Assembly (NCBI GenBank): GCA_017744915.1
Contig: JAGIAH010000012.1
Coordinates: forward strand, 121,990-185,989
Source of the DNA: Agrobacterium tumefaciens
GTDB taxonomy: Bacteria > Pseudomonadota > Alphaproteobacteria > Rhizobiales > Rhizobiaceae
Length of the DNA stretch: 64,000 nt
Direction: 5' to 3'
Under the pieces are notes generated by a model. That model saw only the letters and a program-made list of their open reading frames with translations, was not told the DNA's origin and did no database searches. The position numbers and the translations under genes are program-made. Shown here in pieces: positions 1 through 9,019 of the stretch. How positions within the stretch are numbered: the stretch's first letter is position 1; each line of letters opens with the position of its first letter.

Positions 1-64
1 ATGCTTTTCATCTGACGAGACGTGAAGACCAAACGCAGATAAAAACCGTAGATGACACGAGTTT

Positions 65-99
65 AAAAAGCGCAGGCCCCGAGGGACCTGCGCTTTTTT
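65..99. terminator. bidirectional rho-independent terminator downstream of metF
   Basis: An inverted repeat (left arm AAAAAGCGCAGG, right arm CCTGCGCTTTTTT) surrounds a short GC loop and is flanked by A and T runs. It can stop metF transcription arriving on the minus strand and any transcript arriving from the left on the plus strand. Bases 1-64 hold no gene I can support. Confidence 0.8.
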
Positions 100-125
100 C
101 ATGTCGATAATCCGCTTGTCTGAGA

Positions 126-1019
126 TCAGGCGGCGCTGCGGCGCAGACGCTCCAGCCCGAGGTTTTCCAGCACGGCGTCGACCAGCGGAGCGCGGTTCAT
201 GGTGTAGAGGTGGAACTCGTTGATACCGCGCCGCTGAAGATCGGCGATCTGCTCGGCGGCAACCTCCGCCGCCACGCGGGCGCGGCCTTCCAGATCCTCG
301 TCATAGCCTTCGAAACGCTCATCCAGGAAACCGGGAATGCTGGTGCCGCAACGGCCGGCGAAACGCTTCAACTGGGTGAGATTCTGGATCGGCATGATGC
401 CTGGAACCACCGGAATGGTGATACCCGCCGCCGTCACGCGCTCCATGTAGCGCTCGAATACGTCATTATCGAAAAAGAACTGCGTCAGCGCCCGGGTCGC
501 ACCATTGTCCGCCTTGCGCTTCAGCATATCGATATCGATCGCTTCGCTGGCGCTTTCCGGATGCTTTTCCGGATAGGCCGAAACGGAAATCTCGAAATCG
601 CTGATCTCCCGCAGCCCCCGCACCAAAGCGGCGGCATTTTCGTAACCTTCCGGATGCGGCTTATAGGCCGTGCCGATGCCCGTCGAGGGATCGCCACGCA
701 GCGCCACGAAATGGCGAACGCCGGCGTTACGGAACTCTTCAATGACCTGATGCACATCCTCACGGCTGGCATCAACGCAGGTCAGATGTGCCGCTGTCGG
801 CAGATGACTGTCACCGATCATGCGGCGCACGGCATCCAGCGTCGGCGCCTTGGTGGAACCGCCGGCGCCATAGGTGACGGACACGAAATCCGGATCCCAC
901 TTCTTCAGCTCGGCAACCGTTTCCCAGAGCTGGGCTTCCATCTCGGCATTCTTGGGCGGGAAAAATTCGAAAGACAACCGGATATCGCCATCGCGGCGCG
1001 CGGTTTCCGACCTCAACAT
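126..1019 (-). CDS. metF: 5,10-methylenetetrahydrofolate reductase
   Basis: MetF reduces 5,10-methylene-THF to 5-methyl-THF, the methyl donor used by MetH. The protein is 297 residues, a normal length for the FAD-dependent TIM-barrel family. It carries the early EFFPPKN motif with the conserved acidic residue, then GGST, LRGDPS and the PGIMPI segment. I chose the ATG at 1019 (MLRSETARRDGD) over an in-frame start further upstream, because this start lies one base after the stop of the regulator gene, which indicates translational coupling. The metF-regulator operon is probably repressed through the palindrome at 2064-2079. metH, at 33-37 kb, carries a matching site. Confidence 0.95.
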   Translation of the reverse strand: MLRSETARRDGDIRLSFEFFPPKNAEMEAQLWETVAELKKWDPDFVSVTYGAGGSTKAPTLDAVRRMIGDSHLPTAAHLTCVDASREDVHQVIEEFRNAGVRHFVALRGDPSTGIGTAYKPHPEGYENAAALVRGLREISDFEISVSAYPEKHPESASEAIDIDMLKRKADNGATRALTQFFFDNDVFERYMERVTAAGITIPVVPGIMPIQNLTQLKRFAGRCGTSIPGFLDERFEGYDEDLEGRARVAAEVAAEQIADLQRRGINEFHLYTMNRAPLVDAVLENLGLERLRRSAA

Positions 1020-1020
1020 A

Positions 1021-2034
1021 TCATGCCCTCCCGGAGCCAAGTAAAACCACCTCTTGCACCACATCGTCTGCCATCAGCAGCCGCTGGTCACGGGCAACCC
1101 ATATCGTCACGTCCAGAGCTTCGTCGGACGCTTTTTCAGAATGAAGATCAACGGCGCGCTCCAGCGAAAGCCCGGCCTTTTTCAGCCATTCTTCCATCAG
1201 CGGATGCGAAAAGCCGAGCCGCACATGCGCATGTTCATCGCGCAGATATTCGAAGGAATGCGGCGCAAGATCGATGACGATCAACCGCCCACCCGGCCGC
1301 AGCATGCGCGCAGCTTCGGAGAGCGCGATTTCCGGCTGGTCGAGAAAATGCAGGACCTGATGGATGACGATCAGATCGAAATCCTGTCCCTCCAGCGGCA
1401 GGTTGAGAATATCGCCATGGCGCACGGATGCATTTCCCACGCCCGCCTTGTCGAGATTGGCGCGTGCAACCGAGAGCATGTCGCGGCTGGCGTCGACACC
1501 GATCGCGCGGCGGTAGATGCCGCTCAGAAGCTGGAGGATGCGGCCGGTGCCGGTGCCGAGATCAAGAAGCGAATCAATCGGCGTTGTGCCTACCAGCTTC
1601 AACAGCGCGCCTTCCACGGCCTCGTCGCTGACATGCAGGCGGCGCAACTCGTCCCAGGCGGAGGCGTTACGGCTGAAATAATCCTGCGCCCGCTCCGCCC
1701 GCACCCGCTTGACGGTGGCAAGACGTTCGCTGTCACGCTGGAGAACGGCGTCAGAGGGCGATGCGGCGCCAAGCAGTTGCCTGACGACAACGGCAGGCTC
1801 GCCATCCTGCCGCAGCCGGAAATAGGCCCAGGCGCCTTCCTGATAACGCTCGATCAGCCCCTCTTCCGTCAAAAGCTTCAGGTGACGGGAGATACGCGGC
1901 TGCGACTGGCCGAGGATTTCGGTAAGATCAGTGACAGTCAGATCGCCGGCTGAAAGAAGCGCCAGCAAACGGAAGCGCGTCGGCTCACCCGCCGCCTTCA
2001 GAAGATCCACCAATTTATCCAAACCGAACGCCAC
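1021..2034 (-). CDS. sahR: ArsR-family regulator fused to a SAM-dependent methyltransferase domain (SahR type)
   Basis: The first ~90 residues form an ArsR winged helix (recognition region QSQPRISRHLKLLTEEGLI). Residues ~130-270 form a class I methyltransferase fold with the SAM/SAH-binding motif LLDLGTGTGRIL. At 337 residues it is much longer than plain ArsR proteins (~100). This architecture matches SahR, the S-adenosylhomocysteine-responsive repressor of methionine-cycle genes in Proteobacteria. Here it sits directly upstream of metF. An exact 16-bp palindrome lies ~30-45 bp before its start and a near copy lies before metH. From this I infer autoregulation and joint control of metF and metH. 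Whether the methyltransferase domain is catalytic or only senses ligand cannot be told from sequence. Confidence 0.85.
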   Translation of the reverse strand: MAFGLDKLVDLLKAAGEPTRFRLLALLSAGDLTVTDLTEILGQSQPRISRHLKLLTEEGLIERYQEGAWAYFRLRQDGEPAVVVRQLLGAASPSDAVLQRDSERLATVKRVRAERAQDYFSRNASAWDELRRLHVSDEAVEGALLKLVGTTPIDSLLDLGTGTGRILQLLSGIYRRAIGVDASRDMLSVARANLDKAGVGNASVRHGDILNLPLEGQDFDLIVIHQVLHFLDQPEIALSEAARMLRPGGRLIVIDLAPHSFEYLRDEHAHVRLGFSHPLMEEWLKKAGLSLERAVDLHSEKASDEALDVTIWVARDQRLLMADDVVQEVVLLGSGRA

Positions 2035-2063
2035 TTTGTCGCGCCTCGCAAACTAATCAAGAT

Positions 2064-2079
2064 ATAAAGATATCTTTAT
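2064..2079. promoter_or_regulatory. SahR-type operator upstream of sahR-metF
   Basis: ATAAAGATATCTTTAT is a perfect 16-bp palindrome, centred ~37 bp upstream of the sahR start. A copy with one changed base lies at 37014-37029, at nearly the same distance upstream of metH. Binding by the SahR-type protein is inferred from this shared placement. Confidence 0.75.
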
Positions 2080-2146
2080 GTCGATGTCGCGTTCGATGCA
2101 AGCGCAAAGTGTCATGCGCTGTCTTCAAGTCGAATTATTGCACGAG

Positions 2147-2174
2147 AAAAGGCCCGCTTTGCGGCGGGCCTTTC
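2147..2174 (-). terminator. terminator of ettA
   Basis: GGCCCGC (2151-2157) and GCGGGCC (2164-2170) form a stem with a 6-base loop, flanked by AAAA and TTT. Read on the minus strand it follows the ettA stop by about 20 bases and ends in a T-rich run. Confidence 0.8.
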
Positions 2175-2194
2175 TGAGAAATGCGGGAAAAGGA

Positions 2195-3844
2195 TCAGCG
2201 CGTCAGGCGCTTGTAGCTCACGCGGCCGGGCTTGATGCTTTCCGGGCCGAGGCGGCGGACCTTGTCCTTTTCGTAGTCTTCGAAGTTGCCTTCGAACCAT
2301 TCCACATGGCTGTCACCCTCGAAAGCGAGGATGTGGGTGGCCAGACGGTCGAGGAACATGCGGTCGTGGCTGATGATAACGGCGCAGCCGGCGAAGGCTT
2401 CCAACGCTTCTTCAAGTGCTGCCAGCGTTTCCGTATCGAGGTCGTTGGTCGGTTCGTCGAGCAGCAGGACGTTGCCGCCGGCCTTCAGCATCTTGGCGAG
2501 GTGAACGCGGTTGCGCTGACCACCCGAAAGATTGCCGACCTTCTGCTGCTGGTCGCCACCCTTGAAGTTGAAGGCGCCGCAATAGGCGCGCGAGTTCACC
2601 TCGAACTTGCCGAGCTTGATGATGTCGTTACCGCCGGAGATTTCCTCCCACACGGTCTTGTCCCCCGCCAGCGCGTCGCGGCTCTGGTCGACATAACCGA
2701 GCTGAACCGTCTCACCGACAGTTACCGAACCGTTGTCCGGCTGCTCCTGACCGGTGATCATCTTGAACAGCGTGGTCTTGCCGGCGCCGTTCGGGCCGAT
2801 GACACCGACGATGCCGCCGGGCGGCAGCTTGAAGGACAGGTTTTCGATCAGCACGCGGTCGCCGTAGGACTTGGTGAGGTTCTCGGCCTCGATGACGACG
2901 CGGCCAAGACGCTCGGCAACCGGAATGACGATCTGCGCGTCGCCGGGACGGCGGTTTTCCGCCGCTTCCACCAGCTCGTCATAGGCCTTGATACGGGCCT
3001 TGGACTTGGTCTGGCGTGCCTTGGGGCTGGAAGCGATCCACTCGCTTTCGCGGCTGATGGCCTTCTGGCGGGAAGCATCTTCGCGGGCTTCCTGCTGCAT
3101 GCGCTTGGCTTTCGCCTGCAGGTAAGCGGAGTAGTTGCCTTCGTAAGGGATGCCGCGACCGCGGTCGAGCTCAAGAATCCAGCCCGTGACGTTGTCGAGG
3201 AAGTAGCGGTCGTGGGTGATCATCATCACGGCGCCGGGATAGTCGCGCAGGTGCTTTTCGAGCCAGGCGATCGTTTCAGCGTCAAGGTGGTTGGTCGGTT
3301 CGTCGAGCAGCAGCAGGTCCGGCTGCGACAGCAGCAGGCGGCACAGCGCAACGCGGCGGCGCTCACCACCCGAAAGGCCTGTCACGGCCGAGTCGCCGGG
3401 CGGGCAACGCAGCGCGTCCATGGCCATTTCAACCTGATTTTCCAGATCCCACAGATTCTGGCTGTCGATCATGTCCTGGAGTTTCGCGCCCTCTTCCGCC
3501 GTTTCGTCGGAATAGTTCATCATCAACTCGTTGTAACGGTCAACGATCGCCGTCTTGCTCGCCACGCCTTCCATGACGTTTTCCATCACGGTCTTGTTTT
3601 CGTCGAGCTTCGGCTCCTGCTCGAGGTAACCGAGCGTCGCACCCTCAGCAAGCCAGGCCTCACCGGTATATTCCTTGTCGAGGCCGGCCATGATTTTCAA
3701 AACGGTCGACTTACCGGCGCCGTTCGGGCCGAGGATACCGATCTTGGCGTCGGGGTAGAAGGAGAGATGCACATTCTCCAGAACCTTCTTCGCGCCATAG
3801 GCCTTGTTCAGCCCGGCCATGTGATAGATGAATTGACGTGCCAT
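2195..3844 (-). CDS. ettA: energy-dependent translational throttle protein EttA (ABC-F ATPase)
   Basis: This is a 549-residue soluble ABC-F protein with two ATPase domains and no membrane segment. Domain 1 has Walker [10 protein letters not shown] (near residue 40), signature [13 protein letters not shown] and Walker [13 protein letters not shown]. Domain 2 has GPNGAGKTT (near 355), signature [13 protein letters not shown] and [11 protein letters not shown]. The lysine- and arginine-rich linker between the domains (about residues 240-300) is the P-site tRNA interaction motif of the family. EttA binds the ribosomal E site and couples translation initiation to the ATP/ADP ratio. It stands alone with its own terminator and is divergent from the hydrolase gene at 3992. 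Confidence 0.93.
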   Translation of the reverse strand: MARQFIYHMAGLNKAYGAKKVLENVHLSFYPDAKIGILGPNGAGKSTVLKIMAGLDKEYTGEAWLAEGATLGYLEQEPKLDENKTVMENVMEGVASKTAIVDRYNELMMNYSDETAEEGAKLQDMIDSQNLWDLENQVEMAMDALRCPPGDSAVTGLSGGERRRVALCRLLLSQPDLLLLDEPTNHLDAETIAWLEKHLRDYPGAVMMITHDRYFLDNVTGWILELDRGRGIPYEGNYSAYLQAKAKRMQQEAREDASRQKAISRESEWIASSPKARQTKSKARIKAYDELVEAAENRRPGDAQIVIPVAERLGRVVIEAENLTKSYGDRVLIENLSFKLPPGGIVGVIGPNGAGKTTLFKMITGQEQPDNGSVTVGETVQLGYVDQSRDALAGDKTVWEEISGGNDIIKLGKFEVNSRAYCGAFNFKGGDQQQKVGNLSGGQRNRVHLAKMLKAGGNVLLLDEPTNDLDTETLAALEEALEAFAGCAVIISHDRMFLDRLATHILAFEGDSHVEWFEGNFEDYEKDKVRRLGPESIKPGRVSYKRLTR

Positions 3845-3991
3845 TGTAGCGAATGCTCCACATCGGATTTTTAAGAGTACGTATCGGGAAATTTGCCGCT
3901 ATGTAGGGTAAATAGGACCTTGGGGCAACCTCTGGCACGATTATGACCCCATGATTATGACAAGGCGCATGGTGACACGGTGGGTGCGACG

Positions 3992-4942
3992 ATGAATGAC
4001 ACGACGGACGACCTGGCCTTCAGCCGGATCGAGAGGCTCGAGGCCCCCTCCGGCGCATCGCTGGCCTATCGCCATCTACCCTCCGCCCTTTCGCCGGCGC
4101 GCGGCGTGCTGATGATCTGCCACGGCCTTGTGGAGCATGCCGGCCGTTACCGCCGTTTTGCCGATGTCATGGCGAAACAGGGTTTCGAGGTCTATGCCCA
4201 TGACCACCGTGGCCATGGCCGCACGAAGGCGGCGGACGCGCCCCTCGGCCGCTTCTCGTGGAAGGACGGCGCGGAAAAAGTCGTCGCCGATGTCATGGCA
4301 ATGCGCGTGATGGTCGGTGAAAGACATCCCGGCCTGCCAACCATCCTCTTCGGCCATTCCATGGGTGGCCTCGTGGCGCTCAACGCTGCCGTCAGCCATC
4401 CGGAAGCCTTCGATGGCCTGTCCATCTGGAATTCCAATCTCAATCCCGGCTTCATGGGTCGCATCGCGCAGGTCGTGCTGCGGCTTGAAAAGATGCTGAA
4501 GGGCTCGGACGTGCCGAGCACCATCCTGCCAAAAGCGACCTTCCGTGCCTGGAACGCAAAAATGCCGGAAAAGCGCACCCATGCCGACTGGCTGAGCCAC
4601 GACAAGGCGGCGGTGGACGCCTATGTGGAAGACCCGCTCTGCCAGTTCGAGGCCAGCGTTTCGCTCTGGCAGGATGTCTTCGAACTCTCCTATCGCGCAC
4701 CAAAACTCATCGAACGCCTGCCGAAGACCCTGCCGCTTCTCCTCGTCAGCGGCGATCAGGATGCCGCCACCAATGATGGCAGGGAGATCGTCTGGCTCGC
4801 CGAACGTTTCCGCGAAGCAGGTTTCAGCCATGTCGAGCACACGATCTACCGCGGCATGCGGCACGAAACGCTGAACGAAATCGGCTGGCAGGCCGTGGCG
4901 GCGGATTTCGCCGCCTGGGGTGGTCGGGTCGTCAAAAACTGA
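3992..4942 (+). CDS. alpha/beta hydrolase, lysophospholipase/monoacylglycerol lipase family
   Basis: The 316-residue protein has an alpha/beta hydrolase fold of the Hydrolase_4 (lysophospholipase PldB/YtpA) type. The nucleophile serine sits in GHSMGG near residue 120, the acid is probably the aspartate in SGDQDAAT, and the histidine lies in GMRHETLNE near the C-terminus. The early HGLVEHAGRY segment is typical of this group. There is no signal peptide, so it is probably cytoplasmic or membrane-associated. I prefer the ATG at 3992 (MNDTTDD); a GTG at 3980 is possible and neither has a strong ribosome site. It is divergent from ettA. The natural substrate is not known. Confidence 0.85.
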   Translation: MNDTTDDLAFSRIERLEAPSGASLAYRHLPSALSPARGVLMICHGLVEHAGRYRRFADVMAKQGFEVYAHDHRGHGRTKAADAPLGRFSWKDGAEKVVADVMAMRVMVGERHPGLPTILFGHSMGGLVALNAAVSHPEAFDGLSIWNSNLNPGFMGRIAQVVLRLEKMLKGSDVPSTILPKATFRAWNAKMPEKRTHADWLSHDKAAVDAYVEDPLCQFEASVSLWQDVFELSYRAPKLIERLPKTLPLLLVSGDQDAATNDGREIVWLAERFREAGFSHVEHTIYRGMRHETLNEIGWQAVAADFAAWGGRVVKN

Positions 4943-5043
4943 AGGCGTCTTTGCCGAAACGGAATAAGTCCATGAGATAAAATCACATGCGGTGCGGCAA
5001 GCGGCGGTCTATAAACCGGCAAGCACAAAATCCCGGGGGACAG

Positions 5044-6246
5044 ATGACCGACATGCCGAATAGGAAACCGCCGCTCTCCGGCATTCGCGTCATCGAGCTT
5101 GCGCGTGTTCTGGCCGGTCCCTGGGCGGGGCAGATGCTGGCTGATATGGGCGCGGACGTCATCAAGGTGGAAAACCCTGAAGGCGGTGACGACACCCGCA
5201 CCTGGGGGCCGCCCTTCGTCGAAGGCGCGGATGGAGAAAACCTTTCCGCCGCCTATTACCACGCCACCAATCGTGGCAAACGTTCCATCATTGCCGATCT
5301 GAAGACGCGCGAGGGCTGCGAGCTGGTGCGCCGGCTGGTGCGTACCGCCGATGTCGTCATCGAAAACTTCAAGCGCGGCGGGCTTGCCAAATATGGTCTC
5401 GATTATGAGAGCCTGAGGGCGCTCAATCCGAAGCTGATCTATTGTTCCATCACCGGGTTCGGCCAGACCGGGCCTTATGCCGATTTCGCCGGTTATGATT
5501 ATATCGTGCAGGGCATGTCCGGTTTCATGTCAATCACGGGCGAGCCGGATGGCCAGCCGATGAAGGCCGGCGTTGCGGTTGCCGATATCTTCACCGGCAT
5601 CTACTCCGTCAGCGCCATTCAGGCCGCGCTGATCCATGCCATCCGCACCGGAGAGGGCCAGCATATCGACATGGCTCTTCTCGATGTGCAATCGGCCGTG
5701 CTCGCCAACCAGAACATGAATTACCTGATCTCCGGCAAGCCACCCGTCCGACTGGGCAACGCGCACCCCAATATTTCGCCCTATGAGGTGGTGCCAACGG
5801 CCGATGGTTTCCTCATCCTCGCGGTCGGCAATGACGGCCAGTTCCGCCGCCTCTGCAACATTCTTGGCATTGGCACTATCGCCGATGACGAACGTTACGC
5901 GACGAACAAGGCGCGTGTGGCGCATAAGATGGAAGTCCGGCAGATTGTTTCCACCGAGACGCTGAAATGGAACAAGCGCGATCTCCTGACCGTCTGTGAA
6001 CAGAACGCCGTGCCGGCCGGGCCGATCAACTCCATCGAGGAAATGTTCGCCGACCCGCAGGTTCAGGCACGCGGCCTGCGCGTCGATCTCGAGGCGGAAG
6101 ACGGCACCGTCATCCCCGGTGTTCGCACACCCATTATCATGTCACAGACGCCGCTGCGTTATGAACGCCCGAGCCCGAAGCTCGGCGAACACCAGGCGCA
6201 GGTGCTGGCTGAACTGGAAAACATCGAAAGGACCACGACGCCATGA
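5044..6246 (+). CDS. CaiB/BaiF (class III) CoA-transferase
   Basis: The 400-residue protein carries the family N-terminus LSGIRVIELARVLAGPWAGQ, the DMGADVIKVENP segment and the acid region around NPKLIYCSITGFGQTGPYADFAGYD. Class III CoA-transferases move CoA between carboxylic acids via an aspartyl-CoA intermediate. The ATG at 5044 is preferred because GGGGGA stands 5-10 bases upstream; an in-frame ATG at 4987 adds an unlikely basic tail. The stop overlaps the start of the ThDP enzyme as ATGA, so the two are translated together and probably act in one pathway. The acid activated cannot be read from sequence. Confidence 0.9.
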   Translation: MTDMPNRKPPLSGIRVIELARVLAGPWAGQMLADMGADVIKVENPEGGDDTRTWGPPFVEGADGENLSAAYYHATNRGKRSIIADLKTREGCELVRRLVRTADVVIENFKRGGLAKYGLDYESLRALNPKLIYCSITGFGQTGPYADFAGYDYIVQGMSGFMSITGEPDGQPMKAGVAVADIFTGIYSVSAIQAALIHAIRTGEGQHIDMALLDVQSAVLANQNMNYLISGKPPVRLGNAHPNISPYEVVPTADGFLILAVGNDGQFRRLCNILGIGTIADDERYATNKARVAHKMEVRQIVSTETLKWNKRDLLTVCEQNAVPAGPINSIEEMFADPQVQARGLRVDLEAEDGTVIPGVRTPIIMSQTPLRYERPSPKLGEHQAQVLAELENIERTTTP

Positions 6247-7910
6247 AAGCAGCCGGAAAGAAAAGAACAGGCGGGCAATTGATCGTCGAAGCGCTGAAGG
6301 CCAATGGCGTCTCCCGCGTTTCCTGCGTTCCCGGCGAAAGCTATCTGGCCGTTTTGGATGCGCTATATGAAAGCGGCATCGAAACGGTCGTCTGCCGCCA
6401 GGAAGGCGGCGCGGCGATGATGGCCGACACATGGGGCCGCCTGACCGGCGAACCCGGCATCTGCATGGTCACCCGTGGTCCGGGCGCAACAAATGCCTCG
6501 GCCGGCCTGCACATCGCACGACAGGATTCCATTCCGATGATCCTGTTCATAGGCCAGGTGCAGCGCGAAGCCCGCGAGCGCGAGGCCTTTCAGGAAGTGG
6601 AATATCGCCGCGCCTTCACCGAATTCGCCAAATGGGTGGGCGAGATCGACGATGCGCGCCGCATCCCCGAATTCGTCACCCGCGCCTTTGCCGTAGCCAC
6701 CTCCGGCCGCCCCGGCCCGGTGGTTCTGACGCTGCCCGAGGACATGCTGGTGGAAGAGGTCGAAGCGCCCGAGGCAAAGCCCTATATGCCGGTTCAAGCG
6801 CATCCCGGTCCGTCTCAGATGGCCGCCTTCGCGAAAATGCTGGGCGACGCGAAACGGCCGGTCTTCATTCTCGGCGGCACGCGCTGGTCCGAGGAGAGCG
6901 TCGCGGACTTCCAGGCTTTCGCGGAAAAGAACAAGCTGCCGGTCGGCTGCTCCTTCCGCCGCCAGATGTTGTTCGATCATCTGAGCCCCTCCTATGCGGG
7001 CGATGTCGGCATCGGCATCAACCCGGCGCTGGCGAAAGAGATCAAGGGATCCGATCTCGTGGTTCTGCTCGGCGGCCGCCTTTCCGAAATGCCGTCTTCC
7101 GGTTATACGCTGCTCGACATCCCCTACCCGTCGCAGAAACTCGTCCATATTTATCCGGAAGCCGAAGAACTCGGCCGCGTCTATCGCCCCGATCTGGCGA
7201 TCTGTGCTGCGCCGGATGATTTCGTCGCCGCCCTCTCCTCGCTCACGCTTTCCGGCAACGCCGCATGGGCCGAGCGCACCGCCGCCATGCACGCGACTTA
7301 TCTCAGCTGGTCGACGCCGCCGCAGAGCGGCCCCGGCGCGGTACAGATGGGCCCGATCATGGACTGGATCGAGGCCAATGTGCCGGAGGACACGATCTTC
7401 ACCAATGGCGCCGGCAATTATGCCACCTGGCTGCACCGCTTCCACCGCTTCCGCCGCTACAATACCCAATCGGCCCCGACATCCGGTTCGATGGGTTATG
7501 GCCTGCCTGCGGCGGTTGCCGCCAAGCACCTTTTCCCGGAGCGCGAAGTGATCTGCTTTGCCGGTGACGGCTGCTTCATGATGCACGGGCAGGAATTCAT
7601 TACCGCCGTGCGTTACGGCCTGCCGATCATCACCGTACTGGTCAACAATGGCACCTATGGCACGATCCGCATGCATCAGGAGCGGGAATATCCCGGCCGT
7701 GTCAGCGGCACCGATCTCGTCAATCCGGATTTCAACGCCTTTGCCAAGGCCTATGGCGGCCACGGCGAAACGGTGGAGAAAACCGAAGACTTCGCCGCTG
7801 CCTTCGAGCGGGCGCGGGCAAGCGGCAAGCCGGCCATCATCGAGGTGAAGCTGGATGCGGAAGCGATCACGCCAACGCGAACGCTGACACAGATCAGAAC
7901 CCGGGCCTGA
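6243..7910 (+). CDS. thiamine-diphosphate-dependent enzyme, acetolactate synthase-like
   Basis: The 555-residue protein has the three ThDP domains. The N-terminal Pyr domain holds the catalytic glutamate in CRQEGGAAMMAD and the GPGATN motif. A central domain contains FILGGTRWSEES. The C-terminal PP domain holds the metal/diphosphate motif GDGCFMMHGQEF ending at NNGTYGT. It is closest in motif order to IlvB-like enzymes, but it lies in no ilv operon. It overlaps a class III CoA-transferase by 4 bases, an arrangement shared with formyl-CoA transferase/oxalyl-CoA decarboxylase and 2-hydroxyacyl-CoA lyase loci. A decarboxylase or lyase acting on a 2-keto or 2-hydroxy acid is therefore possible. 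Substrate is unresolved. Confidence 0.85.
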   Translation: MKAAGKKRTGGQLIVEALKANGVSRVSCVPGESYLAVLDALYESGIETVVCRQEGGAAMMADTWGRLTGEPGICMVTRGPGATNASAGLHIARQDSIPMILFIGQVQREAREREAFQEVEYRRAFTEFAKWVGEIDDARRIPEFVTRAFAVATSGRPGPVVLTLPEDMLVEEVEAPEAKPYMPVQAHPGPSQMAAFAKMLGDAKRPVFILGGTRWSEESVADFQAFAEKNKLPVGCSFRRQMLFDHLSPSYAGDVGIGINPALAKEIKGSDLVVLLGGRLSEMPSSGYTLLDIPYPSQKLVHIYPEAEELGRVYRPDLAICAAPDDFVAALSSLTLSGNAAWAERTAAMHATYLSWSTPPQSGPGAVQMGPIMDWIEANVPEDTIFTNGAGNYATWLHRFHRFRRYNTQSAPTSGSMGYGLPAAVAAKHLFPEREVICFAGDGCFMMHGQEFITAVRYGLPIITVLVNNGTYGTIRMHQEREYPGRVSGTDLVNPDFNAFAKAYGGHGETVEKTEDFAAAFERARASGKPAIIEVKLDAEAITPTRTLTQIRTRA

Positions 7911-7990
7911 TATTGCCCGCCGATATTGGTGATGGACATGGCTCCGGCATGATGTAAATCCTGACTGAAACTTACAGCTTAGGATAAGAC

Positions 7991-8755
7991 ATGCCGGACG
8001 TTGCCCCTCCCGTCATCACCCCACGCGGCGCAAAGATCGAGCCCTCAGCCGGCGCGCCTTTCGAGGCGGTGCGCGTGGCCCGCGATGTGCTGCACACATC
8101 CCGCACGGTAGCGCTCGCCACGCTCGATCCGGTCAGCGGTTATCCCTATACGACAGCAACCAATATCGGCATCGAGCCGGATGGCACGCCATTCTTCTTC
8201 GCGGCCGGACTGACGCTGCATGCCCGCAACATGGAAGCCGACCCGCGCATCTCGCTGACGCTCGCCCCCTTCGGCAAGGGCGATGCGCTGACATTGCCGC
8301 GGCTGACACTGGTGGGCAGGGCGGAACAGATCGGCGCGGATGAGACGCCACGCGCCATCGGGCGCTACATTGCCCGTTACCCCAAGGCCAAACTTTACCT
8401 CTCCCTTCCCGACACCAGGCTTTACCGTCTACGGATGGAAGGCGTGCAGATCAATGGCGGCCCGGCCCGCAATGCCAGCAACATCACCCCCACCGATCTG
8501 CGCACCGATCTTTCCGGCGCGGAGGAGCTGATGGCGGTTGCGGAAACCGAAGCAACCCGCCTCAACGCCATCAAGGGCGAAGCATCGCGGTTAGCAGTTT
8601 TCGCCAGCGCAAAGGCCGGCCGCTGGACGATCACTTCCATCGACCCTGATGGCATCGATCTCGCTTCGGCAAATGATCTGGCGCGGCTATGGTTTGCGGA
8701 GCGGGTGGAGACGTTGAAACAGTTTGAGAAGGCGCTTGCTCAAATTTCGAAATGA
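7991..8755 (+). CDS. HugZ-like pyridoxamine 5'-phosphate oxidase-fold protein
   Basis: Residues ~25-150 form the FMN-binding split barrel of the pyridoxamine-phosphate-oxidase superfamily (SRTVALATLDPVSGYPYTT, then FFFAAGLTLHARNMEADPR). Residues ~175-250 resemble DUF2470, giving the HugZ/HutZ arrangement linked to haem handling. The usual C-terminal histidine motif (M-N-x-D-H-A-D-A) is replaced here by LNAIKGEASR, so haem ligation by that histidine is absent and a haem oxygenase role is doubtful. The ATG at 7991 has no rival nearby. The gene follows the ThDP enzyme by 80 bases on the same strand but is probably a separate unit. Confidence 0.75.
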   Translation: MPDVAPPVITPRGAKIEPSAGAPFEAVRVARDVLHTSRTVALATLDPVSGYPYTTATNIGIEPDGTPFFFAAGLTLHARNMEADPRISLTLAPFGKGDALTLPRLTLVGRAEQIGADETPRAIGRYIARYPKAKLYLSLPDTRLYRLRMEGVQINGGPARNASNITPTDLRTDLSGAEELMAVAETEATRLNAIKGEASRLAVFASAKAGRWTITSIDPDGIDLASANDLARLWFAERVETLKQFEKALAQISK

Positions 8756-8843
8756 AGTTGGCAAGCAATTTGGGCAAGGCAATCCGGCATACTGAACTCT
8801 CTTGCATCGCCCTTATTGTCCATCTTTACCCTAGCTCTCCTCC

Positions 8844-8917
8844 GTCATCCTCGCCCTTGAGGCGAGGATCCATCGCCGGGCCGTGTCGTGGATCCTCGGG
8901 TCAAGTCCTAGGACGAC
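8844..8917. repeat. GTCATCC double-hairpin repeat, copy 1 (diverged)
   Basis: Two hairpins lie back to back: CCTCGCC/GGCGAGG and CCTCGG/CCTAGG, with GGATCC inside each and GTC/GAC at the outer ends. It is a degenerate member of the family at 33024, 38460, 46542 and 58469. It occupies most of the 264-base gap between the HugZ-like gene and the RidA terminator; the rest shows nothing else. Confidence 0.7.
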
Positions 8918-8962
8918 GTCGGGTGAGACGAAAGCTCGAGTTTACCAGCAGAATTTCCCATC

Positions 8963-9002
8963 AAAAAAAGGCCGGGGCGCACTCCGCGACCCGGCCTTTT
9001 TC
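8963..9002 (-). terminator. terminator of the ridA-like gene
   Basis: An A run and AAGGCCGGG pair with CCCGGCCTTTTT across a 13-base loop. Read on the minus strand it ends in a run of seven T, about 17 bases after the RidA stop. It could also act on plus-strand transcripts. Confidence 0.8.
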
Positions 9003-9019
9003 ATAAATCAGTCCATTGC

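Noticed and set aside
5044..7910. Oxalate degradation pair (formyl-CoA transferase and oxalyl-CoA decarboxylase)
   Set aside because: The ThDP protein looks IlvB-like and no oxalate transporter or formate enzyme is near; only the arrangement is shared, so I left the substrate open.
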